Shown here in pieces: positions 16,882 through 26,082 of a DNA stretch of 64,000 nucleotides. Within the stretch, counting starts at the first letter, position 1, and the number at the start of each line of letters is the position of its first letter. The stretch is from Candidatus Neomarinimicrobiota bacterium (GTDB taxonomy: Bacteria; Fidelibacterota; JAANXI01), in assembly GCA_021734025.1 (NCBI GenBank), contig JAIPJS010000020.1, positions 1-64,000 on the forward strand. The letters run 5' to 3'. Both the position numbers and the translations under genes were made by a program. The notes beneath the pieces were generated by a model that was not told where the DNA came from, did not search any database, and worked only from the letters and a program-made list of their open reading frames with translations.

Positions 16882-16960
16882 GAGTCATCCCGACCGAACG
16901 AAGTGAGTCGAGGAACCGCGTGAAGTAATCTCAGGAGACAAACTGACGAGATCCCTCCCC
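16882..16960. repeat. R1 unit, third copy
   Basis: GAGTCATCCCGACCGAACG...GTGAGTCGAGGAACC runs to a facing ACGAGATCCCTCCCC. The gap 16513-16990 otherwise shows a right-arm fragment at about 16825-16844 (CGCTCGCTCAGGATGACT) and no gene. Confidence 0.65.
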
Positions 16961-16990
16961 GGATAGATAGCGCAGTAGAGGAAAAACCAC

Positions 16991-17019
16991 TTGACACCCA
17001 ATTTTCTAATCTCTATTCT
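16991..17019 (+). promoter_or_regulatory. Sigma-70-type promoter before the small ORF and lysW operon
   Basis: TTGACA (16991-16996), a 17-bp spacer and TATTCT (17014-17019): consensus -35, optimal spacing and a good -10. Transcription would begin near 17026, about 30 bp before the small ORF. Confidence 0.75.
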
Positions 17020-17058
17020 TACAATCTCATAAACGAAAACGGATTAAAAAGAAAAATA

Positions 17059-17211
17059 ATGGCACAGATAACTAAAAATTTTAACGCACATGGATCTGAG
17101 GTAACGGAAGTGCGTCCCGTCATTATTACTCTATCCGATTCGCTGAAGAAACAGTATAAGGCTAAGGCCAAGGATAAAACTACATACCCGGGGTTTGGTG
17201 CCTTGTACTGA
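17059..17211 (+). CDS. 50-residue orphan protein upstream of lysW
   Basis: ATG 17059 to TGA 17211. The product begins MAQITKNFNAHGSEVTEV, has a middle VIITLSDSLKKQYKAKAKDK and ends TTYPGFGALY. It is hydrophilic and lysine-rich (8 Lys in 50), without cysteine, membrane segment or a motif I know. It sits between a good promoter and a strong intrinsic terminator, so it could be an independent small gene or the translated leader of the lysine operon that begins 106 bp later. There is no obvious Shine-Dalgarno; AAAGAAAAATA precedes the start. Its reality as a protein is uncertain. Confidence 0.5.
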   Translation: MAQITKNFNAHGSEVTEVRPVIITLSDSLKKQYKAKAKDKTTYPGFGALY

Positions 17212-17235
17212 TTTCTACATACATAAGATTTAACT

Positions 17236-17275
17236 AAAAAGCGCCGAATCCCGAAAAGGGTTCGGCGCTTTTTTT
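17236..17275 (+). terminator. Intrinsic terminator/possible attenuator before lysW
   Basis: AAAAAGCGCCGAA (17236-17248) and TTCGGCGCTTTTT (17261-17273) form a 13-bp stem around TCCCGAAAAGGG, followed by T residues. It separates the small ORF from lysW by only 40 bp, so read-through or conditional termination could control the operon. Confidence 0.85.
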
Positions 17276-17317
17276 ATGTATCTTATAATCAAACACCAAT
17301 CGAAAGGAGCAACAACA

Positions 17318-17494
17318 ATGAGTTCACAGACAGTATCCTGCCCGGAATGTGGCGGCGATGTCAATCTGGATGCCGATGTCATGGCGCATGAGATCATCCA
17401 GTGCGAAGAGTGCGGAGTAGAGCTGGAAGTCGTGTCTACGGATCCGGTGGAGATCGATCTGGCGCCGGAAATCGAAGAAGACTGGGGCGAATAG
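17318..17494 (+). CDS. lysW: Amino-group carrier protein LysW
   Basis: 58 residues from ATG 17318 with AAAGGAG upstream (an upstream extension to 17276 is not needed). CPECGGDV (Cys 8 and 11) and CEECGVEL (Cys 29 and 32) form the zinc knuckle, and the acidic tail ends EEDWGE. In this family the side chain of the final glutamate is joined to the alpha-amino group of aminoadipate (lysine route) or glutamate (arginine route), and the carrier then presents the intermediate to LysZ, LysY, LysJ and LysK, all encoded downstream. Confidence 0.95.
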   Translation: MSSQTVSCPECGGDVNLDADVMAHEIIQCEECGVELEVVSTDPVEIDLAPEIEEDWGE

Positions 17495-17515
17495 AGACCA
17501 AAGGAGCAGACTGTT

Positions 17516-18406
17516 ATGCATGTCGGAGTATTAATCGGCCGGGTTCGGGTGGAAGAGAAACTCCTGTTCAAAGCGCTGGAGGAACGGGGCGTAAACTACG
17601 AACCCATTTATGATGATGAGCTGCAATTCGGCTCAGCCAATATCGACGAATGGTCCCGGTTTGACGTGATCCTGGAGCGTTCAATCAGCCATTCCCGGGC
17701 GCTTACATCGCTGGGATTTTTTAATAAGCTGGGGATTCCCACGGTGAATGAATACGAGGTTGCCCGGATTTGCGGAGATAAAATTGAAACCTCCGTTCTT
17801 CTTGAGGAAGCGGATATCCCACAGCCGGAATTTATGGTGGCTTATACACCGGACAGCGCGCTGGAGGCTATCGAAACCATGGGCTATCCGGTAGTGCTGA
17901 AACCAGCCATCGGTTCATGGGGGCGCTTGCAGGCCAAAATTACCAGCCGGAATATGGCGGAATCAATCCTGGAGCACAAGAAAACTTTGGGCGGCGTGCA
18001 GCACGCCATCTTTTATATCCAGGAGTACATCGAGAAACCCGGCCGGGATCTCCGGACATTCGTAATCGACGGCGAACCCATCTGCGCTATTCGGCGGGAG
18101 TCCGATCACTGGATCACCAACACTTCCCGCGGTGGTCATGCGGATAACCATCCCATGAGCGACGAACTCATTGAGCTGTCTCGCAATACCTCAGACGCCA
18201 TTGGTGGCGGTGTGATTGCGGTGGACGTCTTCGAAAGCGATCGCGGTCTGCTGGTAAATGAGGTGAACTATACCATGGAATTCCGAAACTCCATCGAACC
18301 CACCGGCGTGGATATCCCGGCGCGGATTATCGATTATGTTATCGCCGTCGGTGAAGGCGCAACCGCTGCTGAGCAGGAAGAGGCGGAACTGGAGGCGGTA
18401 TGTTAG
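17516..18406 (+). CDS. lysX: LysW-aminoadipate ligase LysX (RimK-like ATP-grasp)
   Basis: 296 residues. It begins MHVGVLIGRVRVEEKLLFKA, a typical LysX start. The ATP-grasp body includes GYPVVLKPAIGSWGRL (about 122-137), FYIQEYIEKPGRDLRTFVID and, near the end, VDVFESDRGLLVNEVNYTME with the metal-binding Glu/Asn. It uses ATP to attach an amino acid to the C-terminal Glu of LysW. ArgX, the glutamate-specific paralogue, is close in sequence; the neighbouring homocitrate pathway genes favour aminoadipate. It overlaps lysY by 7 bp. Confidence 0.93.
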   Translation: MHVGVLIGRVRVEEKLLFKALEERGVNYEPIYDDELQFGSANIDEWSRFDVILERSISHSRALTSLGFFNKLGIPTVNEYEVARICGDKIETSVLLEEADIPQPEFMVAYTPDSALEAIETMGYPVVLKPAIGSWGRLQAKITSRNMAESILEHKKTLGGVQHAIFYIQEYIEKPGRDLRTFVIDGEPICAIRRESDHWITNTSRGGHADNHPMSDELIELSRNTSDAIGGGVIAVDVFESDRGLLVNEVNYTMEFRNSIEPTGVDIPARIIDYVIAVGEGATAAEQEEAELEAVC

Positions 18407-19431
18407 ACGTGGCAATCGTAGGCGGTTCCGGCTATGTTGGCGGCGAATTGCTCCGCATTCTGCTGGATCATCCGGAGTGCAAGATCACCCAGGTTACCTC
18501 GGAGCGCTTTTCCCGACGATCGGTTACCACCTTGCATCCCAACCTGCGGGATCGGACGCGGCTCCGGTTTCGGTCGATAGACCAGCTGGAGAAGGCCGAC
18601 GTTTTATTTCTCTGTCTCCCTCACGGAAAAGCTATCGGTGACATCGAACGATTTGCGGAACTGGCCGACACAATTATCGACTGCTCGGCGGACTTCCGGC
18701 TGCGTGACTCCGCCTGGCACAAAGAGTGGTACGATACCTATACCGACAATCCGGATTACCGGAGCCGATTCGTGTATGGACTGCCAGAACTGGAGCGGGA
18801 GAACTTGCGTGGCGCCCGGTATATCTCCGGCGTTGGCTGCAACGCCACCGCCACCAACCTGGCGCTCTATCCGCTGGCGAACGCCGGCGTGATTGAGAGC
18901 GTAACCGTGGATATAAAAGTCGGCTCCAGCGAAGGCGGCGCCAGCGCATCGCTGTCGTCCCATCACCCAGAGCGGGCCGGCGTCGTCCGGTCGTTTGCAC
19001 CGACGGGACACCGGCACCAAGCGGAAGTCATCCAGGAGCTGGGACTCACCAGAGAACAATTAAACTTTTCCGCGACCGCCATCGATATGGTGCGTGGCAT
19101 TCTCGCAACTTCGCACGTTTTTCTCAGTGAAGAAGTCTCCAATAAAGACATCTTTGGAATGTACCGGGATGCGTACAAGAAGGAACCCTTCATCCGGATT
19201 ATTAGGGATCGGGCCGGCGTGTACCGGTTTCCGGAGCCGAAGATTCTGGCTGGCTCCAACTACTGTGACATCGGCTGGCAGGTGGACGAGGGCTCGAACC
19301 GCGTCGTGGTGGTGAGCGCGCTGGATAACCTGATGAAGGGGGCCGCCGGCAGCGCCGTCCAGTCGCTGAACGTAGCGCACGGATTTGACGAGCGCGCCGG
19401 ACTCGGATTCTCGGGCCTGCATCCGGTATGA
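18400..19431 (+). CDS. lysY: LysW-aminoadipyl phosphate reductase LysY (ArgC-like)
   Basis: 343 residues. The Rossmann start AIVGGSGYVGGELLRILLDHP binds NADPH, and GVGCNATATNLALYPL (about 146-162) contains the catalytic cysteine of the ArgC/Asd family. It reduces the phosphorylated LysW-bound aminoadipate to the semialdehyde. ArgC proteins are very similar; operon context decides. A 170-bp gap with an inserted palindrome follows before lysZ, unlike the overlapping joints elsewhere in the operon. Confidence 0.93.
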   Translation: MLDVAIVGGSGYVGGELLRILLDHPECKITQVTSERFSRRSVTTLHPNLRDRTRLRFRSIDQLEKADVLFLCLPHGKAIGDIERFAELADTIIDCSADFRLRDSAWHKEWYDTYTDNPDYRSRFVYGLPELERENLRGARYISGVGCNATATNLALYPLANAGVIESVTVDIKVGSSEGGASASLSSHHPERAGVVRSFAPTGHRHQAEVIQELGLTREQLNFSATAIDMVRGILATSHVFLSEEVSNKDIFGMYRDAYKKEPFIRIIRDRAGVYRFPEPKILAGSNYCDIGWQVDEGSNRVVVVSALDNLMKGAAGSAVQSLNVAHGFDERAGLGFSGLHPV

Positions 19432-19441
19432 TGGGAGGCAG

Positions 19442-19464
19442 TCCCAACGGGATCCCTTGCGGGA
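19442..19464. repeat. P22 palindrome inside the lys operon
   Basis: TCCC-AAC-GGGATCCC-TTGC-GGGA lies between lysY and lysZ, 11 bp past the lysY stop. A CCCC-AAA-GGGG half-like palindrome follows at about 19514-19524. As RNA it would form a hairpin in the polycistronic transcript. Confidence 0.65.
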
Positions 19465-19600
19465 AGAGATGGAGTTGTGTGGTTTGATAAATACTATATA
19501 CGATATCCAAGGGCTCCCCAAAGGGGTTGAAATTCAACGAGAATACGAGATAGAAGCAAGCAGTTGTTAGAATTATTTCGAATGATAGAAGGGATTGAGC

Positions 19601-20449
19601 ATGTACGTAATTAAGGTAGGCGGCGGCGAGGGTAACGCCATCGAGCCGCTGGTGAAGGAACTAGCAGATCGCTGGCAATCCGGCGAACGCTGGGTGTTGG
19701 TGCACGGTGGATCGGCGCGCGTCAACGAGGTGGCGACCGCACTGGATCATCCGCCGGAGTTCGTGACATCGTCATCCGGCTTCAGGAGCCGCCGGACGGA
19801 CAAACGCACCGCGGAGATCTTTGCCATGGTGGTGACTGGCGATGTGAATACCTCCATTGTTCGGATGCTGCAGGAATACGATGTGAACGCCGTCGGACTC
19901 TCCGGCCTGGACGGCCGGCTCATGTCCGGTCCCCGGAAGAAGGCCATCCGCGTGAAGGAGAACGGTCGTCAGCGGATTATCCGTGACGATTACACCGGAA
20001 AGGTAACCAGCGTGAACGCTGATCTGCTGAGGACTCTTTTGGAGAATGGTTATGCTCCTGTAGTCTCTCCGCCGGCCATCAGCACCGAGGAGGAAATTAT
20101 CAACGTAGACGGCGACAGAGCCGCCGCGGCCATCGCCGGGAGCCTTAAAGCGGATGAACTGATTCTGCTCACCGGCGCGCCGGGGCTGCTTGCCGATGCG
20201 GACGATCCGGACTCACGAATTGACTTTGTACCGCGTTCGGGAATCAAGGAAGCGATATCGAATTATGCGGAAGGACGCATGCGAATCAAATTGCTGGCCG
20301 CCAGTGAAGCACTAGACGGGGGTGTCGGCAGGGTCTTCATTGGGGCCAGCAATACTTCCAATCCGTTGGCAACGGTGTTTTCCGGCGAGGGAACGCGATT
20401 TGAGCAGGATGCGGTAAACGAGGAAAACCAGGAAGGGGTTGAACAGTGA
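19601..20449 (+). CDS. lysZ: LysW-aminoadipate kinase LysZ
   Basis: 282 residues from ATG 19601, chosen because GAAGGGA stands 6 bp before it; a TTG two codons earlier is in frame. The amino acid kinase fold is seen in MYVIKVGGGEGNAIEPLVKE (P-loop-like glycines), VLVHGGSARVNEV, and INVDGDRAAAAIAGSLKAD with LILLTGAPGLL. It phosphorylates the side-chain carboxylate of LysW-bound aminoadipate, before LysY. It overlaps lysJ by 4 bp. It could serve arginine synthesis as well. Confidence 0.93.
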   Translation: MYVIKVGGGEGNAIEPLVKELADRWQSGERWVLVHGGSARVNEVATALDHPPEFVTSSSGFRSRRTDKRTAEIFAMVVTGDVNTSIVRMLQEYDVNAVGLSGLDGRLMSGPRKKAIRVKENGRQRIIRDDYTGKVTSVNADLLRTLLENGYAPVVSPPAISTEEEIINVDGDRAAAAIAGSLKADELILLTGAPGLLADADDPDSRIDFVPRSGIKEAISNYAEGRMRIKLLAASEALDGGVGRVFIGASNTSNPLATVFSGEGTRFEQDAVNEENQEGVEQ

Positions 20450-21657
20450 ACTCCCATGAGATGGAAGAGCAGTACGGAAGCGGCGCGTACGGATTACGCG
20501 GCATCACGCTAACCCACGGGGAAGGCGCAAGAATTTTCGATGACGAGGGCAACTCTTATGTAGATTGCGTTGCCGGTCACGGTGCGGCGATACTGGGCCA
20601 TGCACATCCGGTGATTGTCGACGCCATGCACGAGCAGTCCCAGCGATTGATGGCCTGCTCGAACTCTTTTTCCAACGATCAGCGAGCGCGGCTACTTGAA
20701 CGACTCATTCATAATTGCAATCATCTGGACGATGCCAATTTTTCCAGAGCATTTCTCACCAACTCCGGCACGGAAGCTGTGGAGGCAGCGCTGAAGCTGG
20801 CCCGTCATGCCACCGGAAGATCAGAAATTATCGCCACCATGCGGTGCTTTCACGGCCGGACGTTCGGATCACTGAGTCTCACCTGGCGTAAAAAATACCG
20901 TAAACCGTTTGAACCGCTGGTGCCGGATGTGAATCACATTCCGCTGAATAATATTGAGGCAGCACAGGAGGCGATCACCGAGGAGACCGCCGCAGTTGTG
21001 GTGGAGCCTGTGCAGGGCGAAGGCGGGGTGATTCCGGCAGACTCAGCCTACCTGGAAGCGTTGCGGGAGCAGTGTGACGAAACCGGCACTCTGCTAATTT
21101 TCGATGAGATACAGACCGGATTCGGCCGCACCGGCGAATGGTTCGCGTTCCAACATCATAATGTGGTTCCGGATGTGCTGACTCTGGCGAAAGGCATTGC
21201 GGGTGGATTTCCCATGGGCGCTATGGTGTTCAGGGAATCAGTTGAGCCATTTTCGAACGGGATTCATGGTTCCACGTTCGGCGGAAATCCGCTGGCCAGC
21301 GCCGTGAGCCTTGCGACTATGGGTATTCTGGAGGAGCAGAATCTACCGGCGCGCTCAAAAGAACTTGGCGCCAAAGCACTTGAATATCTTTCGGAAGAAT
21401 TGGAGGACACCCAAATCATTCGCGGAATACGCGGATTTGGTCTAATGATCGGCATTGAGTTGCGTCGGCGGGTGACGCCGGTACTGAAGGAACTCATGGA
21501 GCGTGGCATTCTGGCGCTGCCGGCGGGATCGACCATCCTGCGCTTCCTGCCACCGCTGAATATTCCGGAAGAGGAGTGGGAATTCGTGCTGGAGGAGACG
21601 GTCGCAATCCTGCAGGACAGAACCATGCCCACAAGGAAAGCATCGGAGCAGGGATGA
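20446..21657 (+). CDS. lysJ: LysW-aminoadipate semialdehyde aminotransferase LysJ
   Basis: 403 residues, GTG start overlapping lysZ, with GGAAGGGG upstream; an ATG at 20461 is an alternative. It is a class-III PLP aminotransferase of the ArgD/acetylornithine type: NSFSNDQRARLLERL, TNSGTEAVEAALKLARHATG, LIFDEIQTGFGRTGEWFAFQ (PLP-ring Asp) and TLAKGIAGGFPMGAMV (Schiff-base Lys). It converts LysW-bound semialdehyde to LysW-lysine, and probably LysW-ornithine if the operon is bifunctional. Confidence 0.93.
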   Translation: MNSHEMEEQYGSGAYGLRGITLTHGEGARIFDDEGNSYVDCVAGHGAAILGHAHPVIVDAMHEQSQRLMACSNSFSNDQRARLLERLIHNCNHLDDANFSRAFLTNSGTEAVEAALKLARHATGRSEIIATMRCFHGRTFGSLSLTWRKKYRKPFEPLVPDVNHIPLNNIEAAQEAITEETAAVVVEPVQGEGGVIPADSAYLEALREQCDETGTLLIFDEIQTGFGRTGEWFAFQHHNVVPDVLTLAKGIAGGFPMGAMVFRESVEPFSNGIHGSTFGGNPLASAVSLATMGILEEQNLPARSKELGAKALEYLSEELEDTQIIRGIRGFGLMIGIELRRRVTPVLKELMERGILALPAGSTILRFLPPLNIPEEEWEFVLEETVAILQDRTMPTRKASEQG

Positions 21658-22706
21658 ATCCCAGGGAATTACTCCACCGGATGGTCGAAATCCCCAGCGT
21701 CAGCGGCGACGAACGCGCGGTAGCGGAGTTTCTTGTCGAGTCCATGAATGATATGGGCTTCGATGCTCATATCGATTCCGCCGGGAATGCCATCGGAGTT
21801 ATCGGCGACGGCCCCGGAGAAATAGTTCTGCTGGGACACATGGATACCGTCCCCGGCGGGCCGGAAGTCCGCATCGAGGATGACATCCTGTACGGACGTG
21901 GATCGGTGGATGCCAAGGGCGCATTGGCCACGTTTATCTCTGCGGCGGCAAACGCTGGAGCGGACAATCAGCGAATTATTGTGATTGGCGCGGTTGAGGA
22001 AGAGATTCACACTTCAAAGGGCGCTCGAGCGATCGCAGATGAATATCGCCCGGATTACTGCATCATCGGTGAACCCAGCGGCTGGGATGCAGTCACCCTG
22101 GGATACAAGGGCCGTGTAGTGATGGAATATTCCGCGGAAAAGCCGACCGCGCATCCGGCGGCGGACGAGACCTCCGTGGCGGAAGACACTATCCATCTCT
22201 GGAACGGTATTCAGTCCTACGTTGCCGAATTCAATGAAGATACAGACGGAATTTTTCAGCGGCTCCAGAGTCGAATTCCGCATATGGCCACGAGTGAACC
22301 GGAGAATACCCAGCGGATGGAAGCCCGGTTTACCTTCCGGCTCCCGCCATCTCTGGAACCGGAACAGTTGATTGAAGATTTACGGAATTTACCCGGAGCA
22401 GATGGCGCTATCACCGTCAAAGAATCGGTACCGGCGTACGCCGGAGACAGGAGGACGCCGCTGCACCGGGCGTTTATGAAGGGCATCAGGGCGGAGGGCA
22501 GCCGGCCGCGATTCAAGGTAAAAACCGGTACCAGCGATATGAACGTGGTCGGGCCGGTCTGGAACTGCCCGATACTGGCGTACGGGCCCGGAGATTCCGG
22601 CCTGGATCACACGCCGAACGAACATCTTGATTTAAACGAATATGAACGAAGCATTGCAGTATTGACAACTGTATTACACGAAACCGCACGGGAGGAACGA
22701 ACATGA
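21654..22706 (+). CDS. lysK: LysW-lysine hydrolase LysK (M20 family)
   Basis: 350 residues from ATG 21654, which overlaps the lysJ stop and has GGAG 9 bp before; the open frame extends 26 codons upstream without need. M20 metallopeptidase features are [14 protein letters not shown] (metal His and Asp), [15 protein letters not shown] (bridging Asp), [11 protein letters not shown] (general base Glu) and [41 protein letters not shown] is typical of the LysK/ArgE-like branch. It frees lysine and regenerates LysW. Confidence 0.93.
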   Translation: MNPRELLHRMVEIPSVSGDERAVAEFLVESMNDMGFDAHIDSAGNAIGVIGDGPGEIVLLGHMDTVPGGPEVRIEDDILYGRGSVDAKGALATFISAAANAGADNQRIIVIGAVEEEIHTSKGARAIADEYRPDYCIIGEPSGWDAVTLGYKGRVVMEYSAEKPTAHPAADETSVAEDTIHLWNGIQSYVAEFNEDTDGIFQRLQSRIPHMATSEPENTQRMEARFTFRLPPSLEPEQLIEDLRNLPGADGAITVKESVPAYAGDRRTPLHRAFMKGIRAEGSRPRFKVKTGTSDMNVVGPVWNCPILAYGPGDSGLDHTPNEHLDLNEYERSIAVLTTVLHETAREERT

Positions 22707-23875
22707 AAATCGGCGAATACTCAATTATCGAATCGACGCTGCGCGAGGGTGAGCAGTTTGTAAACGCGTTTTTCACCACCGGGCAGAAAAAGCACATCGC
22801 CGAACTGCTGGACGATTTTGGCGTGGAATATCTGGAACTCACGTCGCCATGTGCGTCGCCGCAGAGCAAGGCGGACATTGAGGAGATCACCAAACAAAAC
22901 TACCGTGCGAAGATCCTGACGCACACCCGCTGTACTGTGAGCGATGCCAAAATCGCAGTAGAAACAGGTGTGGATGGCGTGGATGTTGTGATTGGGACAT
23001 CCTCATATCTGAGAGAGTTCAGCCACGGGAAATCGATAGACCAGATCATCGACCTGGCGCTGGAGGTGATCGATTACCTGAAGTCCCAGAATGTGGAAGT
23101 CCGCTTCAGCACCGAGGACAGTCTCCGCTCTGAGAACGAAGACCTGTTCCGGGTCTACGAAGCCGTGGACGAATTCGGCGTCGACCGGGTCGGTATCGCC
23201 GATACCGTGGGCGTCGGAACACCACTGGAAATATACGAACTGGTCAAAGAGTTACGTTCCCGGGTGGCCTGCGACATCGAATTTCACGGACACAACGACA
23301 GCGGATGCGCCATTGCCAACGCCTTTATGGCGCTGCAGGGCGGCGCCACGCACATCGATACCAGCGTGCTGGGCATCGGCGAGCGGAACGGCATTACGCC
23401 GCTGGGTGGATTGATCGCCAGACTCTACGCCACAGATAAATCGCTGGTGGAAAAGTATGACATTACCAAACTGGATGAACTGGATCACCACGTGGCGGAG
23501 TTGGTAAACGTGGACGTGCCGTTTAACAACTACATCACCGGTTACTCAGCATTTACCCACAAGGCTGGCATCCACGCCAAGGCGATCCTGAACAATCCGG
23601 CGACTTATGAAATTTTGAAACCGGAAGACTTCGGCCTGAGTCGCTATATCCATATTGCGCATCGGTTGACCGGCTGGAACGCTGTCCGCCAGCGGGCCCA
23701 GCAGCTGGGGCTTTCCATGGAAGATGAGGCAGTCAAGGCGCTCACGCAGAAGATTAAAACCCTGGCCGACGATCAGCATCTGACCCTGGATGACGTGGAC
23801 GCTATGCTCCATCACGTGGCGGAAAATGATGTGAGCCTGTCGGAAGCAGTCTCGGAGGTGGTGGAGGCGCAATGA
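22703..23875 (+). CDS. Homocitrate synthase
   Basis: 390 residues, overlapping lysK and the next gene by 4 bp. It has the DRE-TIM fold: STLREGEQF at residues 9-17, [20 protein letters not shown] (about 134-153), [18 protein letters not shown], the metal-binding [14 protein letters not shown] and [19 protein letters not shown]. The FSTEDS and GITPLGG words are those of Thermus/fungal-type homocitrate synthase rather than 2-isopropylmalate synthase. It condenses 2-oxoglutarate with acetyl-CoA, the committed step of the aminoadipate route, and is the usual target of lysine feedback inhibition. Confidence 0.92.
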   Translation: MKIGEYSIIESTLREGEQFVNAFFTTGQKKHIAELLDDFGVEYLELTSPCASPQSKADIEEITKQNYRAKILTHTRCTVSDAKIAVETGVDGVDVVIGTSSYLREFSHGKSIDQIIDLALEVIDYLKSQNVEVRFSTEDSLRSENEDLFRVYEAVDEFGVDRVGIADTVGVGTPLEIYELVKELRSRVACDIEFHGHNDSGCAIANAFMALQGGATHIDTSVLGIGERNGITPLGGLIARLYATDKSLVEKYDITKLDELDHHVAELVNVDVPFNNYITGYSAFTHKAGIHAKAILNNPATYEILKPEDFGLSRYIHIAHRLTGWNAVRQRAQQLGLSMEDEAVKALTQKIKTLADDQHLTLDDVDAMLHHVAENDVSLSEAVSEVVEAQ

Positions 23876-25209
23876 GTAATCAAACTAACGGAAGTAGCCG
23901 GTCGCAGACCTTTGTCCAGAAAGTCCTCGCCAGAGGCGCTGGCCAGGAGTACGCCGAAATCGGTGAAGTGGTGGACGTCACACCGGATCGCGCTCTGAGC
24001 CACGATAACAGCGCAGCCATTCGGGGATATTTTGAGTCGCTGGGTGTGACGGATGTTTGGGATCCGGAAAAACTGGCTATCACCCTGGATCATGCAGCGC
24101 CGGCGCCGACGGTGAAGCACGCGGAGAATCATTCGAAGATCCGGGAATTCGTGAAGGAACAAGGTATTTCACATTTTTTCGAAGTCGGGCGAGGGATTTG
24201 TCACCAGGTACTCAGCGAAGAGGCGCTGATTTTGCCAGGACAGATTATCTTGGGCGCCGACTCCCACACGCCGCACTTCGGCTGGATGGGAGCCTTTGGA
24301 ACCGGTATTGGTCGCAGCGAGATGGCTGCCACCTGGGCAGCCGGCGAACTCTGGCTCCGGGTACCGGAGACGATTCGCGTACGATTGACCGGGGAGTTGA
24401 GTAACGGAGCAACCTCCAAGGATGTGGCGCTGAGTCTCATCGGACAATTCGGAGCCGACGGTGCGCTGTATAAATCCGTGGAATTTACAGGCGACGGTGT
24501 GTCACAGTTCACCGTGGAAGACCGGATGGTGCTCATTAATATGATGGCGGAGTTCGGCGCTAAGAACGCCTACCTTGAGCCGGATGAGAGTGTATTCGAC
24601 TGGCTGGCAGCGCGGCTGGCGAAGCGCACTGGCGATTCGGTGGAATCGTGCCGCCAGCGAATCGAGGAGTTGGTGCTTTACCCGGATGAAGACGCCGAGT
24701 ACGATCGTACCATCGATTTTGACCTCAGTGAGATTGAGCCGGTGGTGGCGAAGCCGCATACCGTGGACAATGTGGTGCCGCTCTCCGAGATGGAGGGGAC
24801 GCGGGTGCATCAGGCGTACATCGGCACCTGCACCAACGGCCGGCTGTCCGACATCGCCGCTGCGGCGGAAGTCCTCCGGGGCAAACGAATTTCGCCGAAT
24901 ACCAGGCTGATGGTCGTACCGGCGTCATCTGAAGTTTTGGAGCAGGCTACGGATCTTGGGTATACCAGCGATCTGGTGAAGGCCGGTGCGGTGATAAGTC
25001 CGCCGGGCTGCGGCGCCTGCATGGGGAATCACATGGGCGTGCTGGCTCCCGGTGAGGTCTGTATCAGCAGCGCGAACCGTAATTTCCAGGGACGCATGGG
25101 CACCAGAGATGCGGAGATCTATCTGGCGAATCCGGCGGTGGTGGCAGCCAGCGCACTGGCGGGATATATCACGAATCCGGAAAATATCAAGGAAGAGGTG
25201 GAAGTCTGA
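23872..25209 (+). CDS. Homoaconitase large subunit (3-isopropylmalate dehydratase/aconitase family)
   Basis: 445 residues. The [4Fe-4S] cysteines are visible in [13 protein letters not shown] (about 314-326) and [13 protein letters not shown] (about 379-391), and substrate or cluster neighbours in [21 protein letters not shown]. The length fits the two-subunit LeuC/HacA type. It follows homocitrate synthase and overlaps the small subunit by 1 bp. It isomerises homocitrate to homoisocitrate; LeuC is hard to exclude by sequence alone, but no leucine genes are nearby. Confidence 0.9.
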   Translation: MSNQTNGSSRSQTFVQKVLARGAGQEYAEIGEVVDVTPDRALSHDNSAAIRGYFESLGVTDVWDPEKLAITLDHAAPAPTVKHAENHSKIREFVKEQGISHFFEVGRGICHQVLSEEALILPGQIILGADSHTPHFGWMGAFGTGIGRSEMAATWAAGELWLRVPETIRVRLTGELSNGATSKDVALSLIGQFGADGALYKSVEFTGDGVSQFTVEDRMVLINMMAEFGAKNAYLEPDESVFDWLAARLAKRTGDSVESCRQRIEELVLYPDEDAEYDRTIDFDLSEIEPVVAKPHTVDNVVPLSEMEGTRVHQAYIGTCTNGRLSDIAAAAEVLRGKRISPNTRLMVVPASSEVLEQATDLGYTSDLVKAGAVISPPGCGACMGNHMGVLAPGEVCISSANRNFQGRMGTRDAEIYLANPAVVAASALAGYITNPENIKEEVEV

Positions 25210-25709
25210 TGGAGAACGTAATCGAAGGCAAAATCTGGAAATACGGCGATGACGTAAACACCGACGTGATCTTCCCCGGGAAGTACACCTATACCATCAG
25301 CGACCCATCTGAGATGGCCAAACACGCACTGGAAGATCTTGATCCCGATTTTGCTGAAAATGTGAATGCGGGCGATATCATCGTCGGCGGCTCCAACTGG
25401 GGCAACGGATCCAGCCGGGAGCAGGCGGTGACCTGCCTGAAGGAGGCAGGCGTCGGCGCTATCATTGCCAAATCCTTTGCACGGATTTACTACCGGAACT
25501 GCATCAACAATGCGCTGCCGGCGATTACCTGTCCCGACCTGGTGGATAACGTAGAAGAGGGCGATACGATTGCCGTCCATCTCAAAGACGGAGTTATTCG
25601 TGCAAATGATCGGGAATTCCGCTTCCCGGCGTTCCCGGTTTCGGTGGTGGAGATCTTTAATGCTGGTGGGTTGTTGCCGTATACGAGGGAGCGGTTGGCG
25701 CGGGAATAA
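25209..25709 (+). CDS. Homoaconitase small subunit
   Basis: 166 residues, the length of LeuD/HacB swivel subunits. It begins with IWKYGDDVNTDVIFPGKYTY, and NWGNGSSREQAVTCLKEAGV carries the GSSRE substrate-recognition loop; the preceding residues VGGSNWG define specificity in this family. It partners the gene just upstream. It is the last gene of the operon; homoisocitrate dehydrogenase and LysN are not in the window. Confidence 0.9.
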   Translation: MENVIEGKIWKYGDDVNTDVIFPGKYTYTISDPSEMAKHALEDLDPDFAENVNAGDIIVGGSNWGNGSSREQAVTCLKEAGVGAIIAKSFARIYYRNCINNALPAITCPDLVDNVEEGDTIAVHLKDGVIRANDREFRFPAFPVSVVEIFNAGGLLPYTRERLARE

Positions 25710-25737
25710 TCTCAAATCCCACCTCCAATTATAACAG

Positions 25738-25872
25738 GAGTCTTTCCGAGTAAGTCCGGCGGAGACCGGACGCACCGAGGAATCTCGTAAGATTAACTCT
25801 CAAGGTAAATTAACGAGACCCTTCCCCAGCGGGATCCCTTTGGGACGACTCGCTCCGCTCGCTCAGGATGAC
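25738..25872. repeat. R1 unit, fourth copy
   Basis: It reads GAGTCTTTCCGAGTAA, a GTCCGGC...GCCGGAC-like mini-hairpin, GAGGAATCTCGTAAG, then ACGAGACCCTTCC, a P22 palindrome (25823-25845: TCCC-CAGC-GGGATCCC-TTT-GGGA) and CGACTCGCTCCGCTCGCTCAGGATGACT (split here as CGACTCGCTCCG plus CTCGCTCAGGATGACT). It opens the gene-free island 25710-27753. Confidence 0.75.
25823..25845. repeat. P22 palindrome, copy 3
   Basis: TCCC-CAGC-GGGATCCC-TTT-GGGA, in an R1 right arm. Confidence 0.6.
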
Positions 25873-25889
25873 TGTGTATGTCGGGGCAG

Positions 25890-26082
25890 CCATTAGTAAA
25901 TGTTTTTTTGTGGTTTTATTCGGAAACTCAGCTGTCTGAGCACCTGGATAGAAACTATCGAAGCGGAATTTTCACTGTAAAATATTGAATGAAAGACCAT
26001 CTGTCGGCGTAGAAGTGCGAGTTCTGAGTTTCCTTGATTTTTTCTGCCCGTTTTGTATCAAGACAAAACGGGTATTTAACGA
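25890..26082. repeat. Composite inverted-repeat element R2, right half only
   Basis: About 190 bp nearly identical to 26563-26753. It holds the inverted pair GGAAACTCAG...CTGAGTTTCC (module C) followed by CCTTGATTTTTTCTG and the terminal hairpin CCCGTTTTGT-ATCAAG-ACAAAACGGG. It is a truncated or duplicated half of the R2 element. Confidence 0.8.

Noticed and set aside
21576-21653. Upstream 26-codon extension of lysK
   Set aside because: It lies inside lysJ in another frame; the ATG at 21654 overlaps the lysJ stop and has a ribosome site.
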